DNA from: Intrasporangium flavum
Lineage (GTDB): Bacteria > Actinomycetota > Actinomycetes > Actinomycetales > Dermatophilaceae
Length of the DNA: 64,000 nt
Direction: 5' to 3'
Assembly (NCBI RefSeq): GCF_001956915.1
Contig: NZ_MLJO01000026.1
Coordinates: 62,001-126,000, forward strand
Shown: positions 35,467-44,437 of the stretch, piece by piece
Numbering within the stretch: the first letter of the stretch is position 1
Layout: the number at the start of each line of letters is the position of its first letter
Notes under the pieces: model-generated
Seen by the model: only the letters and a program-made list of their open reading frames with translations
Databases searched by the model: none
Told to the model about the DNA's origin: nothing
Position numbers and translations under genes: made by a program

Positions 35467-37791
35467 TCAGGACCCGCTGTGGCGGACCTCGCGGAACGAC
35501 GTGCGGCGGTGGCCGGGGTAGGCCTCGCCGGTCGTCTCGTGCGCCACGGCGGTCTCGCCGCCGGCCCGCGTCACCGTGACGGTCGTGACGAGCTGCGGCA
35601 CGCCGTCGCCGGAGGTGAGCCCGTCGTCCTCGACGAGCGTCGAGGTCCACGAGCCGTCGACGGCGGGCTCGAAGACGTGCAGCTCGATGGTCTCGGGCGC
35701 GTAGCCGTCGGTCGACGCGGGAGCCTCCTCCCACATCGGGATCGCCGCTCCGGCGCGGGCGAAGAGCGGGATCCGCTCGCGGGGGGTGTCGACGGTGATC
35801 GTCTGCCGCCCCTCGTGCTGCTCGCCGGTGTGCCAGTCATACCAGTGCCCCTCGGGCAGGTACACGGTGCGCGAGGTGACGCCCTCCTCGTGGACCGGCG
35901 CGACGAGCAGGTCGCGGCCGAAGAGGTACTGGTCGTCGAGGTCGACGACGGCCGGGTCGTCCTGGAAGTCGAGGACGAGCGGGCGCTGCACCGGCTCGCC
36001 GGTCTGGGACGCGCGCACGAACGACGAGTAGATGTAGGGCATGAGGCGGTAGCGGAGCCGGACGGCCTGGCGGGCCAGCTCGTGGACCTCCGGCCCGAAC
36101 GACCACGGGTACTGGTCGATGTTGTCGGTCTCGGAGTGGTTGCGGCAGAAGGGGGTCAGCGTGCCCATCTGCATCCAGCGCAGGAACAGCTCTGCATTGG
36201 TGTCACCCTGGAAACCACCGATGTCCGCGCCGACGAACGGCTGGCCGGACAGCCCGAAGCCGCAGGCCATCGGCATGCTGACCCAGAGGTGGTCCCACCG
36301 GGCCTGGTTGTCGCCCATCCAGTTCGCGGCGTACCGCTGGATGCCGGCGAACCCGGCCCTCGACAGGATGAAGGTGCGCGCCTCGGGCCGCGCCTTGCGC
36401 AACCCCTCGAGCGTGCCCATCGCCATGAGCATCGCGTACTGGTTGTGGAAGCGCTCGTGCTTGGCACGGCCGTGGTCGAAGAGCATCGCCTCGGGCGGGA
36501 TCTCGCCGGTGGCCGGCTCGTTCATGTCGTTCCAGATGCCGGCGAGCCCCGACTCGACGTGGCGGGCGTTGAGGTCACCCCACCAGGCGCGGGCCTCGGG
36601 GGTCGCGAAGTCGGGGAAAACGGTGTTGCCCGGCCAGACCTGGCCCACATAGGTGTCACCGCCCTCCGTGCGGCAGAAGACGTCCTGGGCCAGCCCGTCG
36701 TCGTAGACCTCGTAGCCGGGGTCGTGCTTGACGCCCGGGTCGACGATGGAGATCGCGCGGTAGCCCTGGTTGGCCAGGCCCTTGAGCATGCCCGCAGGGT
36801 CGGGGTAGCGCTCGGAGTCCCACGTGAAGACGCGGTAGCCGTCCATGTAGTCGATGTCGAGCCAGATCGCGTCGCAGGGGAACTCGTCGTCGCGGTACCG
36901 CTTGGCGATCACCTCGATGTCCTGCTGCTTGTAGGCGTGCCAGCGGCAGTGGTGGTACCCGAGCGCCCAGACGGGAGGCAGCGACGCCCGCCCGGTGAGC
37001 CACGTGTACCGCTCGATGACCGACGCCATGGCCGGCCCGGCGAAGACGTACTCGGTCCACTGGCCACCGTGGAAGCTGACGCGGTACTCGTCGTCGTGGC
37101 TGAACGCGTACTCGCCGCGGTAGCCGTTGTCGACGAACGAGCCTGCGACAGACCCGGACTCGGCCGAACGGTGGTGGAAGAAGGGGATGTTGACGTAGTA
37201 CGGGTCGAACTCGACGCTCGTCATGTCGGCACGCGGGTCGTCGGCGGGCCGACCGGCCCGGAACTCGGCGGTCGCGTGCTCGTTGAGCACGTCGGTGTTC
37301 CACAGCGTGAAGTCGCGGCCGCGGCGGTTGAGCCGACCGCCCTTCTCCCCCAGGCCGTACACGGCGTCGTCGCGGCCGATGCGGCGCCGCGTCGTCCACG
37401 CGTCGTTGAGCGTCGCGTACGTCCAGTACCGGCCCGACGCATCGGGAGCCGCCTCGATGACCGGCGAGCCGTCGGTGCGGTGGACGTCGACGCGGAAGGG
37501 GTCGAGCCACAGCGTGACGACGAGGTCGGCGGTGCGCAGCCGCCACGCGTCCGGCCCCTGCTCGACCGACCACTCGACGCCCTGCGACAGGGGGTCGGCC
37601 AGCGGGTCGAGGCACACGGCGTGGGTCGGCTTCTCGTCGAACACGCCGCCGCGGCTCATCCGCAGCCGGACGACGTCGTCACGCACCGCCTCGACGAGGA
37701 AGGTCTCGCCGTGCAGGCGGGCGCGGATCCCGCGCTCGCCCTCCTCGACCGAGTCGACGCGTTCGAAGCGGATGAAGTGGTCGGTCCTCAT
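35467..37791 (-). CDS. GH31 alpha-glucosidase (alpha-xylosidase-like)
   Basis: 774 residues from ATG 37791. The GH31 catalytic core is intact: WLDIDYMDGYRVFTWD near 310, nucleophile motif GIWNDMNEP near 415, and acid/base region NWMGDNQARWDHL near 490, then SGQPFVGADIGGFQGD. A beta-sandwich N-terminal domain carries the YGLGEKGGRLNRRG motif. No signal peptide, so it is likely cytoplasmic and hydrolyses alpha-linked oligosaccharides. Length is normal for the family. It stands alone between convergent and co-directional neighbours; the 144 bp upstream is non-coding. Confidence 0.95.
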   Translation of the reverse strand: MRTDHFIRFERVDSVEEGERGIRARLHGETFLVEAVRDDVVRLRMSRGGVFDEKPTHAVCLDPLADPLSQGVEWSVEQGPDAWRLRTADLVVTLWLDPFRVDVHRTDGSPVIEAAPDASGRYWTYATLNDAWTTRRRIGRDDAVYGLGEKGGRLNRRGRDFTLWNTDVLNEHATAEFRAGRPADDPRADMTSVEFDPYYVNIPFFHHRSAESGSVAGSFVDNGYRGEYAFSHDDEYRVSFHGGQWTEYVFAGPAMASVIERYTWLTGRASLPPVWALGYHHCRWHAYKQQDIEVIAKRYRDDEFPCDAIWLDIDYMDGYRVFTWDSERYPDPAGMLKGLANQGYRAISIVDPGVKHDPGYEVYDDGLAQDVFCRTEGGDTYVGQVWPGNTVFPDFATPEARAWWGDLNARHVESGLAGIWNDMNEPATGEIPPEAMLFDHGRAKHERFHNQYAMLMAMGTLEGLRKARPEARTFILSRAGFAGIQRYAANWMGDNQARWDHLWVSMPMACGFGLSGQPFVGADIGGFQGDTNAELFLRWMQMGTLTPFCRNHSETDNIDQYPWSFGPEVHELARQAVRLRYRLMPYIYSSFVRASQTGEPVQRPLVLDFQDDPAVVDLDDQYLFGRDLLVAPVHEEGVTSRTVYLPEGHWYDWHTGEQHEGRQTITVDTPRERIPLFARAGAAIPMWEEAPASTDGYAPETIELHVFEPAVDGSWTSTLVEDDGLTSGDGVPQLVTTVTVTRAGGETAVAHETTGEAYPGHRRTSFREVRHSGS

Positions 37792-37935
37792 GGTGCGCTG
37801 GTCCTTGCTGCCGAGACTGCTGCGGGGCTGGCGGGTGCTTCGGGGGGCACGGGCCGCGCGATGGCGGACGGGCCGCAGACCACCGTATGCCGTGCCCCAT
37901 GGAGGGGCGCAAGGCCGCGGGGGCCTCGCGCTCGC

Positions 37936-39343
37936 TCACCGAGACGGCGGCCCGACGCGGGGGTGGACGACCGGCGCGCCGCTGGCCACCGGCGACCTCC
38001 CGGCATGGCGGACGACCCGGGCCACGAGGGCGGGGCGGGCCAGCGCGGTGGGCGGGTCGGCGAGCTGGACGACGCGGTTGAAGGCCCGCGCGACCTCGAC
38101 GGAGGAGTGGCTGGCGCGGACGACCTGTCGCACGTAGGCGTTGAGCGCGGCCGACCCGGGAGGCCGCGGCCCCGTGGTGGCGCGGTGGCCGAAGTCGCCG
38201 CCCACCGCGATGCGCCACGGGGCGTCGACGACGCGAGCGGCCCTGCGGTAGAAGCGCTTCGGCAGCTCGCTCGACCGCAGGCCCGCGACGTCGGCACGGG
38301 CCACCACCTCACCGACGACCTGCCCGAGCACCTCCGCCTGCAGGGCCGACGACGTCATGCCCTGGCCGTAGATGGGGTCGAAGCTGCACGCGGCGTCCCC
38401 GAGGCTGACGAGTCCGGCGACCGGGTCGTGCACCTTCTCGTGGTGCCGCCGCTGGCTCGACGGGAACCGGTAGGTCTCGACGTCCCCGACGCGCTCGCAC
38501 CGTTCGAGCAGCTCGGCCACCACCGGGGTCGGCAGCCCCCGCGCGAACGCGAGCATCGAGGCGTCGGTCGAGCCGGGCGAGTCGCCGTGGACGCCGGCGA
38601 GCGTCACCTGCCAGCGGTCGCCCTCGACGGGCAGGACCGCGCCGCCCCGGAAGGTGCCGGGGTTGTCCTGGCACACGACGAACGACCCCACGAAGTCGTC
38701 GGGCCCGCGGCGCAGCAGGCAGGACGCGTACGCGATGTCGATGCCGACGCGCGTCACCGGCGGAGCCACGACCCCGGCCTCCGCGAGTTCGTGCGCGATG
38801 GCCGAGCTGCGCCCCGAGCAGTCGACGACGAGGTCCGCCGGCCGCTCGGCGCCGTCGACGACGACCCCGACGACCCGCGCCGGGGCCTGCGCGGACAGGG
38901 AGACCCGCTCGACCCGCACGCCCGACTCGACGGTGACGTTCGGCAAGGCTGCGACGCGGGAGCGCACGACACCCTCCAGGAGCGGACGCGTCATGCTGAG
39001 GACCGGCCGGCCCCAGTCGCCCCTCGCCCGGTAGGCCCCGCCCTGGTGGACGTAGGCGTTCCGGCCGTCCGTCGGCACGGCGCCGAGCTCGACCAGCTCG
39101 TCCTCGATGCCCGGGAACCACAGCCGCAGCCGGTCCAGGCCGGCCCGACAGGAGCAGGTGCAGGTGGCGGCCCTGCGGCACCCGTCCGCGCGGACGCACC
39201 TCGTCGGGCAGCTGCTCGCGCTCGAGCACGACGACCTCCCCCACGTGGCCGGCGAGCGCCCGCGCCGTGAAGAGCCCGGCGGTGCTCGCCCCCACGACGA
39301 CGACGCGTCCGGCGTGCTCCGCTCCGCCCACTGCCTCGGGCAC
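37936..39343 (-). pseudogene. FAD-dependent oxidoreductase/monooxygenase, frameshifted
   Basis: The likely start is GTG 39343, with GGGAGG upstream. The first 65 residues (RVVVVGASTAGLFTARALAG, a Rossmann GxGxxG-like motif, to QGRHLHLLLSGR) are in one frame. From about 39150 the homologous continuation (AGLDRLRLWFPGIEDELVEL) is in the next, running to the stop at 37936. It contains VGDAACSFDPIYGQGMTSSA, the GD motif of FAD-dependent hydroxylases and geranylgeranyl-reductase-like enzymes. One small indel around TCGGGCCGGCC explains the break. Everything else looks intact, so it may be a recent pseudogene or a sequencing error in a GC run. Substrate unknown. Confidence 0.75.
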
Positions 39344-39438
39344 GGCACCTCCCGTCGTCGGTCCACCACCGAGGCTAGGACCGCACGACCGCGCGTGGGG
39401 ACGTTCCGCCGGGCCCGGCCGTCGGGTTTCATGGGTGG

Positions 39439-39849
39439 ATGGACGAGGACACCGCAGACCGGCACGACCCCGCGACGCCGTGCACCCGCGTCGGCGGCGA
39501 CGAGCTGACGCCCGCCGACCCGACGCCCGGCATGGCCCGACAGGTCGCGCTGCACACCGAGACGATGTGGTCCGGCACGGTCGACACCGACGCCGGCACG
39601 ACCTCGGGCTGGCACCACCACGGCGACCACGACACGACGCTCTACATCGTCTCGGGGCGGATGCGCCTCGAGTCCGGCCCCGGCGGCCGCGACGTCGTCG
39701 AGGCCGGCCCCGGCGACTTCCTCCGCGTGCCCGCCGGCGCGGTGCACCGCGAGTCGAACCCGGGCGACGCGACGTCACGGGCCGTCATCGTGCGCTGCGG
39801 GACCGGCACCCCGACCGTCAACGTCGACGGTCCGGCGCCCGGGCGATGA
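39439..39849 (+). CDS. Cupin-domain protein
   Basis: 136 residues from ATG 39439. The cupin core is clear: motif 1 GWHHHGDHDTTLYIVSGRMR (histidines and Glu/Asp metal ligands) and motif 2 PGDFLRVPAGAVHRESNPGD. Small single-domain cupins are sugar-binding sensors, isomerases or dioxygenases; nothing here specifies which. Its stop overlaps the next gene's start (ATGA), so the two are co-translated. It is divergent from the broken FAD oxidoreductase gene with about 95 bp between. Confidence 0.85.
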   Translation: MDEDTADRHDPATPCTRVGGDELTPADPTPGMARQVALHTETMWSGTVDTDAGTTSGWHHHGDHDTTLYIVSGRMRLESGPGGRDVVEAGPGDFLRVPAGAVHRESNPGDATSRAVIVRCGTGTPTVNVDGPAPGR

Positions 39850-40232
39850 TGCGGCTGCGGCTCACGGCCGGAGGCGACGCGGCGCCCGACGTCGTGTGGG
39901 AGCGCTACCGCGACCTGCGGCTCTGGTCCACGTGGTCGCCGCAGGTGCGTGGGGTCGACGCGCCGGCCGACGTGCTCTCGACCGGGCTGTGCGGCAGCGT
40001 CGTCGGCCCGGTCGGCGCGCGCGTGCCCTTCGAGGTGCTCGACGTCCAGGACGCCGCGATGACGTGGCGCTGGCGCGTCCGGGTCGGGTTCGTCGACGCC
40101 GTGCTCGACCACGCCGTCCACGCCGCGCCGGGCGGGAGCAGCACCGAGCTCGTCGTCACGGCCCCGTCGGTCTTCGCCCTCGCCTACGCGCCGCTGGCAC
40201 GGCTGGCCCTCCACCGGCTCGTCCGGGCCTGA
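39846..40232 (+). CDS. SRPBCC (START/polyketide-cyclase-like) protein
   Basis: 128 residues from ATG 39846, overlapping the cupin stop. The fold signature is APDVVWERYRDLRLWSTWSP near the start, then an FEVLDVQDAAMTWRWRVRVG strand pair and a C-terminal amphipathic helix (LAYAPLARLALHRLVRA), as in SRPBCC ligand-binding proteins. It may bind a hydrophobic ligand or act as a cyclase. Translational coupling to the cupin implies a shared pathway. No catalytic residues can be named. Confidence 0.75.
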   Translation: MMRLRLTAGGDAAPDVVWERYRDLRLWSTWSPQVRGVDAPADVLSTGLCGSVVGPVGARVPFEVLDVQDAAMTWRWRVRVGFVDAVLDHAVHAAPGGSSTELVVTAPSVFALAYAPLARLALHRLVRA

Positions 40233-40249
40233 CGCCGGGGGCCCCTCAA

Positions 40250-40293
40250 GACAGACGCGAGACAGATGCGAGCCGGACGCGAGCCAAACGCCG
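40250..40293. repeat. Four-copy 11-bp tandem repeat
   Basis: GACAGACGCGA (40250), GACAGATGCGA (40261), GCCGGACGCGA (40272) and GCCAAACGCCG (40283) are consecutive 11-bp units with drift, sitting just after the SRPBCC stop and before the convergent gene end at 40307. Confidence 0.6.
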
Positions 40294-40306
40294 GCAGGTC
40301 GGTACG

Positions 40307-42256
40307 TCAGGCCTGCTCGGCCGCCGCCCCGCCGAGGACGCGCTCGGCCGCCGCGGCGGCGACGGCGGCACGGCACGCGTCGACGATCTCGGCGAGCGAC
40401 CCGTCGGGGTCGACCGAGCGCTCGAGCGCGACGACCTCGCGGTCCGGCCCGGCGACCTGGAACCCGCCCGGCACGGCCGAGGCGAGCACGAGCGGCATCG
40501 GGTCGGCGTCGGGGTGGCGCAGGGAGGAGTCCTCGCGGTCGAGCGTGCCGACGTAGATCGGCTCGACCGACCGCCCGTTCGGCGTCGGGCGCACGACGAC
40601 GACGTGCACGACGTCGCTCGCGACCGCGACGGTGTCGACCTGCTTGACCGCCGCGAGGACCGCCGAGGCGAGCCCCGACGCGTAGGCGAGGTTGCGCTCG
40701 CGGGCCGTGCGCGGCCGCCAGGGCTGCCGGCCCGCCGTCGTGCGATCGATCACCTCGTCGGCCACGACGACCGGCGGCGGGAACCGCACGAGGACGGTGA
40801 CGTACGCCCGCCCCGTCGACGGGTCGTGACCGGCGTCGAGGCAGGTGACGTCGCTGCCCGACAGGCGCATCGCCTCCTCGACGACGGCGACGACGGTGGC
40901 GGGGTCGTGCTCGCGCAGGAGCCTCCACGCGCCGTCGGCGATGGCCCGGCGCCGGTCCGAGAGCACCCAGCGGGCGATGCGGGTGGCGCGCAGGATCTCC
41001 GCGGCGCGCTCGACCGCGACCTCGCGGCGGCGCTGCAGGTCCTCGCGGTGCAGGTCGGGCTCGCTGGCCCCCTCGACGTCGAGGGCGCGCCGCAGGATCA
41101 GCTCCTCCTCGGCGTCGGTGACCGCTGCCCTGGGCGCGGGCGACGGGGGCCGGAGCGGCCGGAACGGCTGGCGGTGCAGCGAGCGCAGCTCCGCCTCGAC
41201 CGACGCCAGGGCGGCGCGGTCGTCGGCGCGCCGGGCCGCGACCGCCCGGGTCAGCAGGGTGCCGGTCGAGACCGCGGAGGCGGCCGTCGACGAGCTCGCA
41301 CCGAGGGTGGCGATGCCCTGTTCGGGGGCCGCCCGCGCCGCCTCGCCGTTTCGGGACCGACGCAGCAGCATCCGGAGCCCCCGCTCGCGCGGCGCCGGCT
41401 CGCCGGCGTCACGCCCGCCTCGAGGCGTTCGCCGTTCACCCGTGTCGCCCTCTCGCGCGGCCGCGTCGACGTCGCCCGCGACGAGCGCGGGCCGCATCAG
41501 CTCCGCGAGCGCCGCGGCCACCGCGCCGCCGACGAGGAACTGGACCCGGAACCCCGACGGGTGGGTCACGACGCGCAGCACCGGCGACAGCCGGGCGCTC
41601 GAGGCGCCGGCCGCGCTCTGTGTCGGGTCGTCCGTGGGGGCATGGCTCGTGGTCAGCTGCCGGGCCCGCAGCGTCGAGTCGAGGACGGCGGCCGGGTCGG
41701 CGCTGGCGCGCGTGCCCTCCAGGGCCGAGAGCGCGTGCGTGCCGTCGAGGACCGAGGCGCCGAGGCCGTCGAACGAGCCGCGGGGTCGGTAGTACTCGCG
41801 TCCCGCGCGCTGGTAGACCCCCGAGGTGCGCGCGACCCCGCCCGGCGACGAGGCGTCGGCGCCCGACCCGCCGTAGCCCGACCCGCCGTGGTCCGAACCC
41901 TGGCCCGAACCCGTGCCCGAACCGCCGTACGGCGAGCCGATCCAGGCGGAGCTCCCGGCCGACGAGCTGCCGTACCCGCGGTGCACCGTCCGGCCCCGGC
42001 CGCCCCGCTCGGGGAACAGGGCCGCGAGCGAGACCGTCGACTGCGCGGCGACGGTCGCGACGGGGAAGGAGACCTGCGAGCGTCGGCCGCGGTCGCGCAG
42101 CCCGCGCGTGACGTCGGGCCCGTTGTCCATCGTCCAGAAGGTCCACCGCACCGGCGGGTCGGGCCACTCGGGCTCCGGCAGCCAGTCGTCCGCCGGCACC
42201 CAGGACGACGGCGGGGCCGGCCACCCCGGCGGCGGGTTGAAGCTCACGGTCAGCAC
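40307..42256 (-). CDS. Large protein with N-terminal Trp/Pro motif, unknown function (fused paralogue)
   Basis: 649 residues from GTG 42256 (AGGGGG upstream); GTG 42247 is also possible. It opens with a striking Pro/Trp module: NPPPGWPAPPSSWVPADDWL, then PEPEWPDPPVRWTFW. A Ser/Gly-rich linker (residues 115-190) follows, then a region with VVTHPSGFRVQFLVGGAVAA near 230, helical segments, and a C-terminal domain (VTVLVRFPPPVVVADEVIDR; VAVASDVVHVVVVRPTPNGR; SVEPIYVGTLDRED). The same two parts occur as separate adjacent genes at 43637-44215 and 42508-43635. No known family recognised, no membrane span or signal. Regulation and role unknown. Confidence 0.7.
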   Translation of the reverse strand: MLTVSFNPPPGWPAPPSSWVPADDWLPEPEWPDPPVRWTFWTMDNGPDVTRGLRDRGRRSQVSFPVATVAAQSTVSLAALFPERGGRGRTVHRGYGSSSAGSSAWIGSPYGGSGTGSGQGSDHGGSGYGGSGADASSPGGVARTSGVYQRAGREYYRPRGSFDGLGASVLDGTHALSALEGTRASADPAAVLDSTLRARQLTTSHAPTDDPTQSAAGASSARLSPVLRVVTHPSGFRVQFLVGGAVAAALAELMRPALVAGDVDAAAREGDTGERRTPRGGRDAGEPAPRERGLRMLLRRSRNGEAARAAPEQGIATLGASSSTAASAVSTGTLLTRAVAARRADDRAALASVEAELRSLHRQPFRPLRPPSPAPRAAVTDAEEELILRRALDVEGASEPDLHREDLQRRREVAVERAAEILRATRIARWVLSDRRRAIADGAWRLLREHDPATVVAVVEEAMRLSGSDVTCLDAGHDPSTGRAYVTVLVRFPPPVVVADEVIDRTTAGRQPWRPRTARERNLAYASGLASAVLAAVKQVDTVAVASDVVHVVVVRPTPNGRSVEPIYVGTLDREDSSLRHPDADPMPLVLASAVPGGFQVAGPDREVVALERSVDPDGSLAEIVDACRAAVAAAAAERVLGGAAAEQA

Positions 42257-42440
42257 AGGTCCCCCTAGACCCCGCCTCTCGTCCCGTCCCCGCGGGCGTC
42301 GAGGCGTCACCGGCACACCTGCCGAGGCCCGGCCCGTGTGCTGCCCGAAAGCGTAGCGCCGAAACGAGTTCCGTTGCAGCACAGGATTTTTCGTCTACCG
42401 AAGCATCCCGATGAATCACGAAATGTACCCGTGACGCCAA

Positions 42441-42469
42441 AACGCCCACTCGTCGCACGAGTGGGCGTT
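42441..42469 (-). terminator. Intrinsic terminator downstream of the split paralogue operon
   Basis: AACGCCCACTCGT (42441-42453) and ACGAGTGGGCGTT (42457-42469) form a perfect 13-bp stem with a three-base loop. Read on the minus strand it is followed by TTT, fitting termination of the genes ending at 42508. Confidence 0.8.
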
Positions 42470-42507
42470 CCGGACGGATCAGGCAGCCGGGCGCGGCCCG
42501 GTACGGG

Positions 42508-43635
42508 TCAGGCGGTGCCCGCCGATCCGTCGGCCGCGCCACCCAGCGCGGCGTCGAGGGCCTCGTCCTCCAGGGCGGCGACACAGGCACCGACGACCGC
42601 CTCGATGTCCGCCTCCGGGGCGAGGGAGGCGAGGTCGTGGGCCGGACCGTCGAACGACATGGGCCGGATCGCGGCACTGACGAGCAGGGGCAGCGGGTCG
42701 GCGGCGGCGGGCCGCAGCGTGACCGCCTCGCGGCTCAGGCTGCCGAGGTAGACCGGCTCGAGACCGCTGCCGCTCTGGGTCGGGCGGACGACGAGCACGT
42801 GGACGTCGTCGGCGGCCACCGCGACGGCGATGGCGTGCCGGGCCGTGGCGAGCGCGAGCGAGGCCAGCCCGCCGAGGTAGACGGCGTTGCGCTCCGCGGG
42901 AGTCCGGCGGCGCAGCATCGGGCGGCCGTTGCCCGACAGGCCCGGCCCCCGCTCGCCGACGATGTCCGGACGCGGGTAGCGCACGACGACGGTGACGTAG
43001 CCGCGGGCGCCGTCCTCGGACCAGCCGGCGTCGACGCACGTGCACGACCCCCCGGCCGCGGCGAACTCCGCGTCGAGCTCGGCGATGACGGTGACGCGGT
43101 CGTTGCGGGCGAGGTCGGCCCAGCGGTCCTCGAGGGCCGCCGCCTCGTGCTGCCCGACGACCGAGTGCGCGACCTCGGCGGCGGCGGCGAACCCGTCGGC
43201 CTGCAGCTCGGCCTCCTGGCGGGCGGACCGGCGCTCGGCCAGGCGGAACACCGGCACCTGCTGGCGCGCGGCACGGAACGCCTTGCGGTGCAGGTCCTTG
43301 CGCTCGTGCTCGTCGAGCGGGAGGACCGGCTCGGGCTCGGGCCGCCGGCGCGGCGTGTGGGAGTGCAGGTGGAGCGAGGAGAGCGTCGTCTCGACCTCGG
43401 TCAGGGCCGAGACGTCGTCGGAGCGCTGCGCCGCGAGCGCGCGCACCGCGAGCACGTCGAGCGAGACCGACGGCACGCCCGAGGGTCCACGCGACCCGAC
43501 GCCGGTGCCGACCGTCGCGCCGGGACCCCGGGTGGGGCCGGCGGGCGGGACGGCACCGGCGACGAGCGACGCGCGCAGGCCGGACGCGGTGGAGCCGAGT
43601 CGCACCTCGGGTGCGACCCTGATCTGGGCCTCCAC
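42508..43635 (-). CDS. Paralogue of the C-terminal part of the 40307-42256 protein, unknown function
   Basis: 375 residues from GTG 43635, one base after the previous stop. It matches the C-terminal two thirds of the neighbour at 40307-42256 segment by segment: VRLGSTASGLRASLVAGAV against LRVVTHPSGFRVQFLVGGAV, GYVTVVVRYPRPDIVGERGP against AYVTVLVRFPPPVVVADEVI, and VHVLVVRPTQSGSGLEPVYL against VHVVVVRPTPNGRSVEPIYV. A long helical central region (LAERRSARQEAELQADGFAA) is likewise shared. No catalytic motif seen. It is co-transcribed with the small Trp/Pro-motif gene, so the fused and split versions probably make equivalent complexes. Confidence 0.7.
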   Translation of the reverse strand: MEAQIRVAPEVRLGSTASGLRASLVAGAVPPAGPTRGPGATVGTGVGSRGPSGVPSVSLDVLAVRALAAQRSDDVSALTEVETTLSSLHLHSHTPRRRPEPEPVLPLDEHERKDLHRKAFRAARQQVPVFRLAERRSARQEAELQADGFAAAAEVAHSVVGQHEAAALEDRWADLARNDRVTVIAELDAEFAAAGGSCTCVDAGWSEDGARGYVTVVVRYPRPDIVGERGPGLSGNGRPMLRRRTPAERNAVYLGGLASLALATARHAIAVAVAADDVHVLVVRPTQSGSGLEPVYLGSLSREAVTLRPAAADPLPLLVSAAIRPMSFDGPAHDLASLAPEADIEAVVGACVAALEDEALDAALGGAADGSAGTA

Positions 43636-43636
43636 G

Positions 43637-44215
43637 TCAGGCGTCCACCCTGCTGACCGGGAAGAGCAGGCCGTCGACGGCCCACGCCTCCTCGGGAGAC
43701 CGCCGTGCCTCGGGACGCCGGGGCGTCAGGGGCGCGTCGGGCTCGGGCTGGGTCGCGTCCGCGGGGACCGGCGCGGCCTGGGCCGGGGCGGTGGGAGCCA
43801 CCACCGGCTCGGGCGCGCGCTCGGACACCCGCTCGGCCGCCCTGAGGCGGGCGAGCCACGTGCCGCGGTCGGTGCCGTACGTCGCCACGGTGGACCGGGG
43901 AGGGGACCCCAGCCGTGGCGGATGCGGCACGGACTGCCCGACACCACCGGCTGAGCCGCCGGCCTCTGGGGCACCGACGGGTCGGTGGGACCCGGTGGCG
44001 TCGATGGCACTGACGGCTCGCGAACCGACGGGCAGACCGGCGAGCACGTCGCCGGTCACTCCGCTGCTCGCCACCCGGCGCGGGTCGACAACGGTCCAGA
44101 ACTCCCAGTCCTCGGGCGGCGCAGGCCAGCTGGGGTCCGGCATCCAGTCGTGGCCGGGCGCCCATGATGCGGACGGGGCCGGCCAACCGGGTGGGATGTT
44201 GAAGCGCACGGACAT
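43637..44215 (-). CDS. Trp/Pro-motif protein, unknown function (split paralogue)
   Basis: 192 residues from ATG 44215 (GGGGAAG upstream). The first 45 residues repeat the module seen at the start of the 40307-42256 protein: RFNIPPGWPAPSASWAPGHD, then WMPDPSWPAPPEDWEFWTVV. The remainder is Pro/Ala/Arg-rich and probably disordered. The module recalls the short Trp-rich DUF2510-like segments found at the ends of many actinobacterial membrane or envelope proteins, but here no membrane span follows. It abuts the gene at 42508-43635, which carries the rest of the fused architecture. Confidence 0.65.
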   Translation of the reverse strand: MSVRFNIPPGWPAPSASWAPGHDWMPDPSWPAPPEDWEFWTVVDPRRVASSGVTGDVLAGLPVGSRAVSAIDATGSHRPVGAPEAGGSAGGVGQSVPHPPRLGSPPRSTVATYGTDRGTWLARLRAAERVSERAPEPVVAPTAPAQAAPVPADATQPEPDAPLTPRRPEARRSPEEAWAVDGLLFPVSRVDA

Positions 44216-44437
44216 GGTCTTCCCCTTTGAACGCGAACCTCGGAGCACCCCCGTGCTCCACTCCCTCTCCGCGAAAGGTACGGCTCCGGAGGCCCACCCC
44301 GTCGTGAAATGGACAAATTCGACGTTTCAGCACATGTCCTGCCCCGGGCCCAGGGTCGCGCGGGTCAGGGGTGGCTCGGGGGTCGCTCGGGGTCGACCCC
44401 GATGGGCAGCGGGCCCGCGGCCGACCACGCTGGGACC

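Noticed and set aside
35479..39270. Plus-strand open frame of over 1200 codons opposite GH31 and the FAD gene
   Set aside because: Antisense shadow of a well-supported GH31 gene with intact catalytic motifs; composition is Val/Asp/Arg/Gly repetitive without domains.
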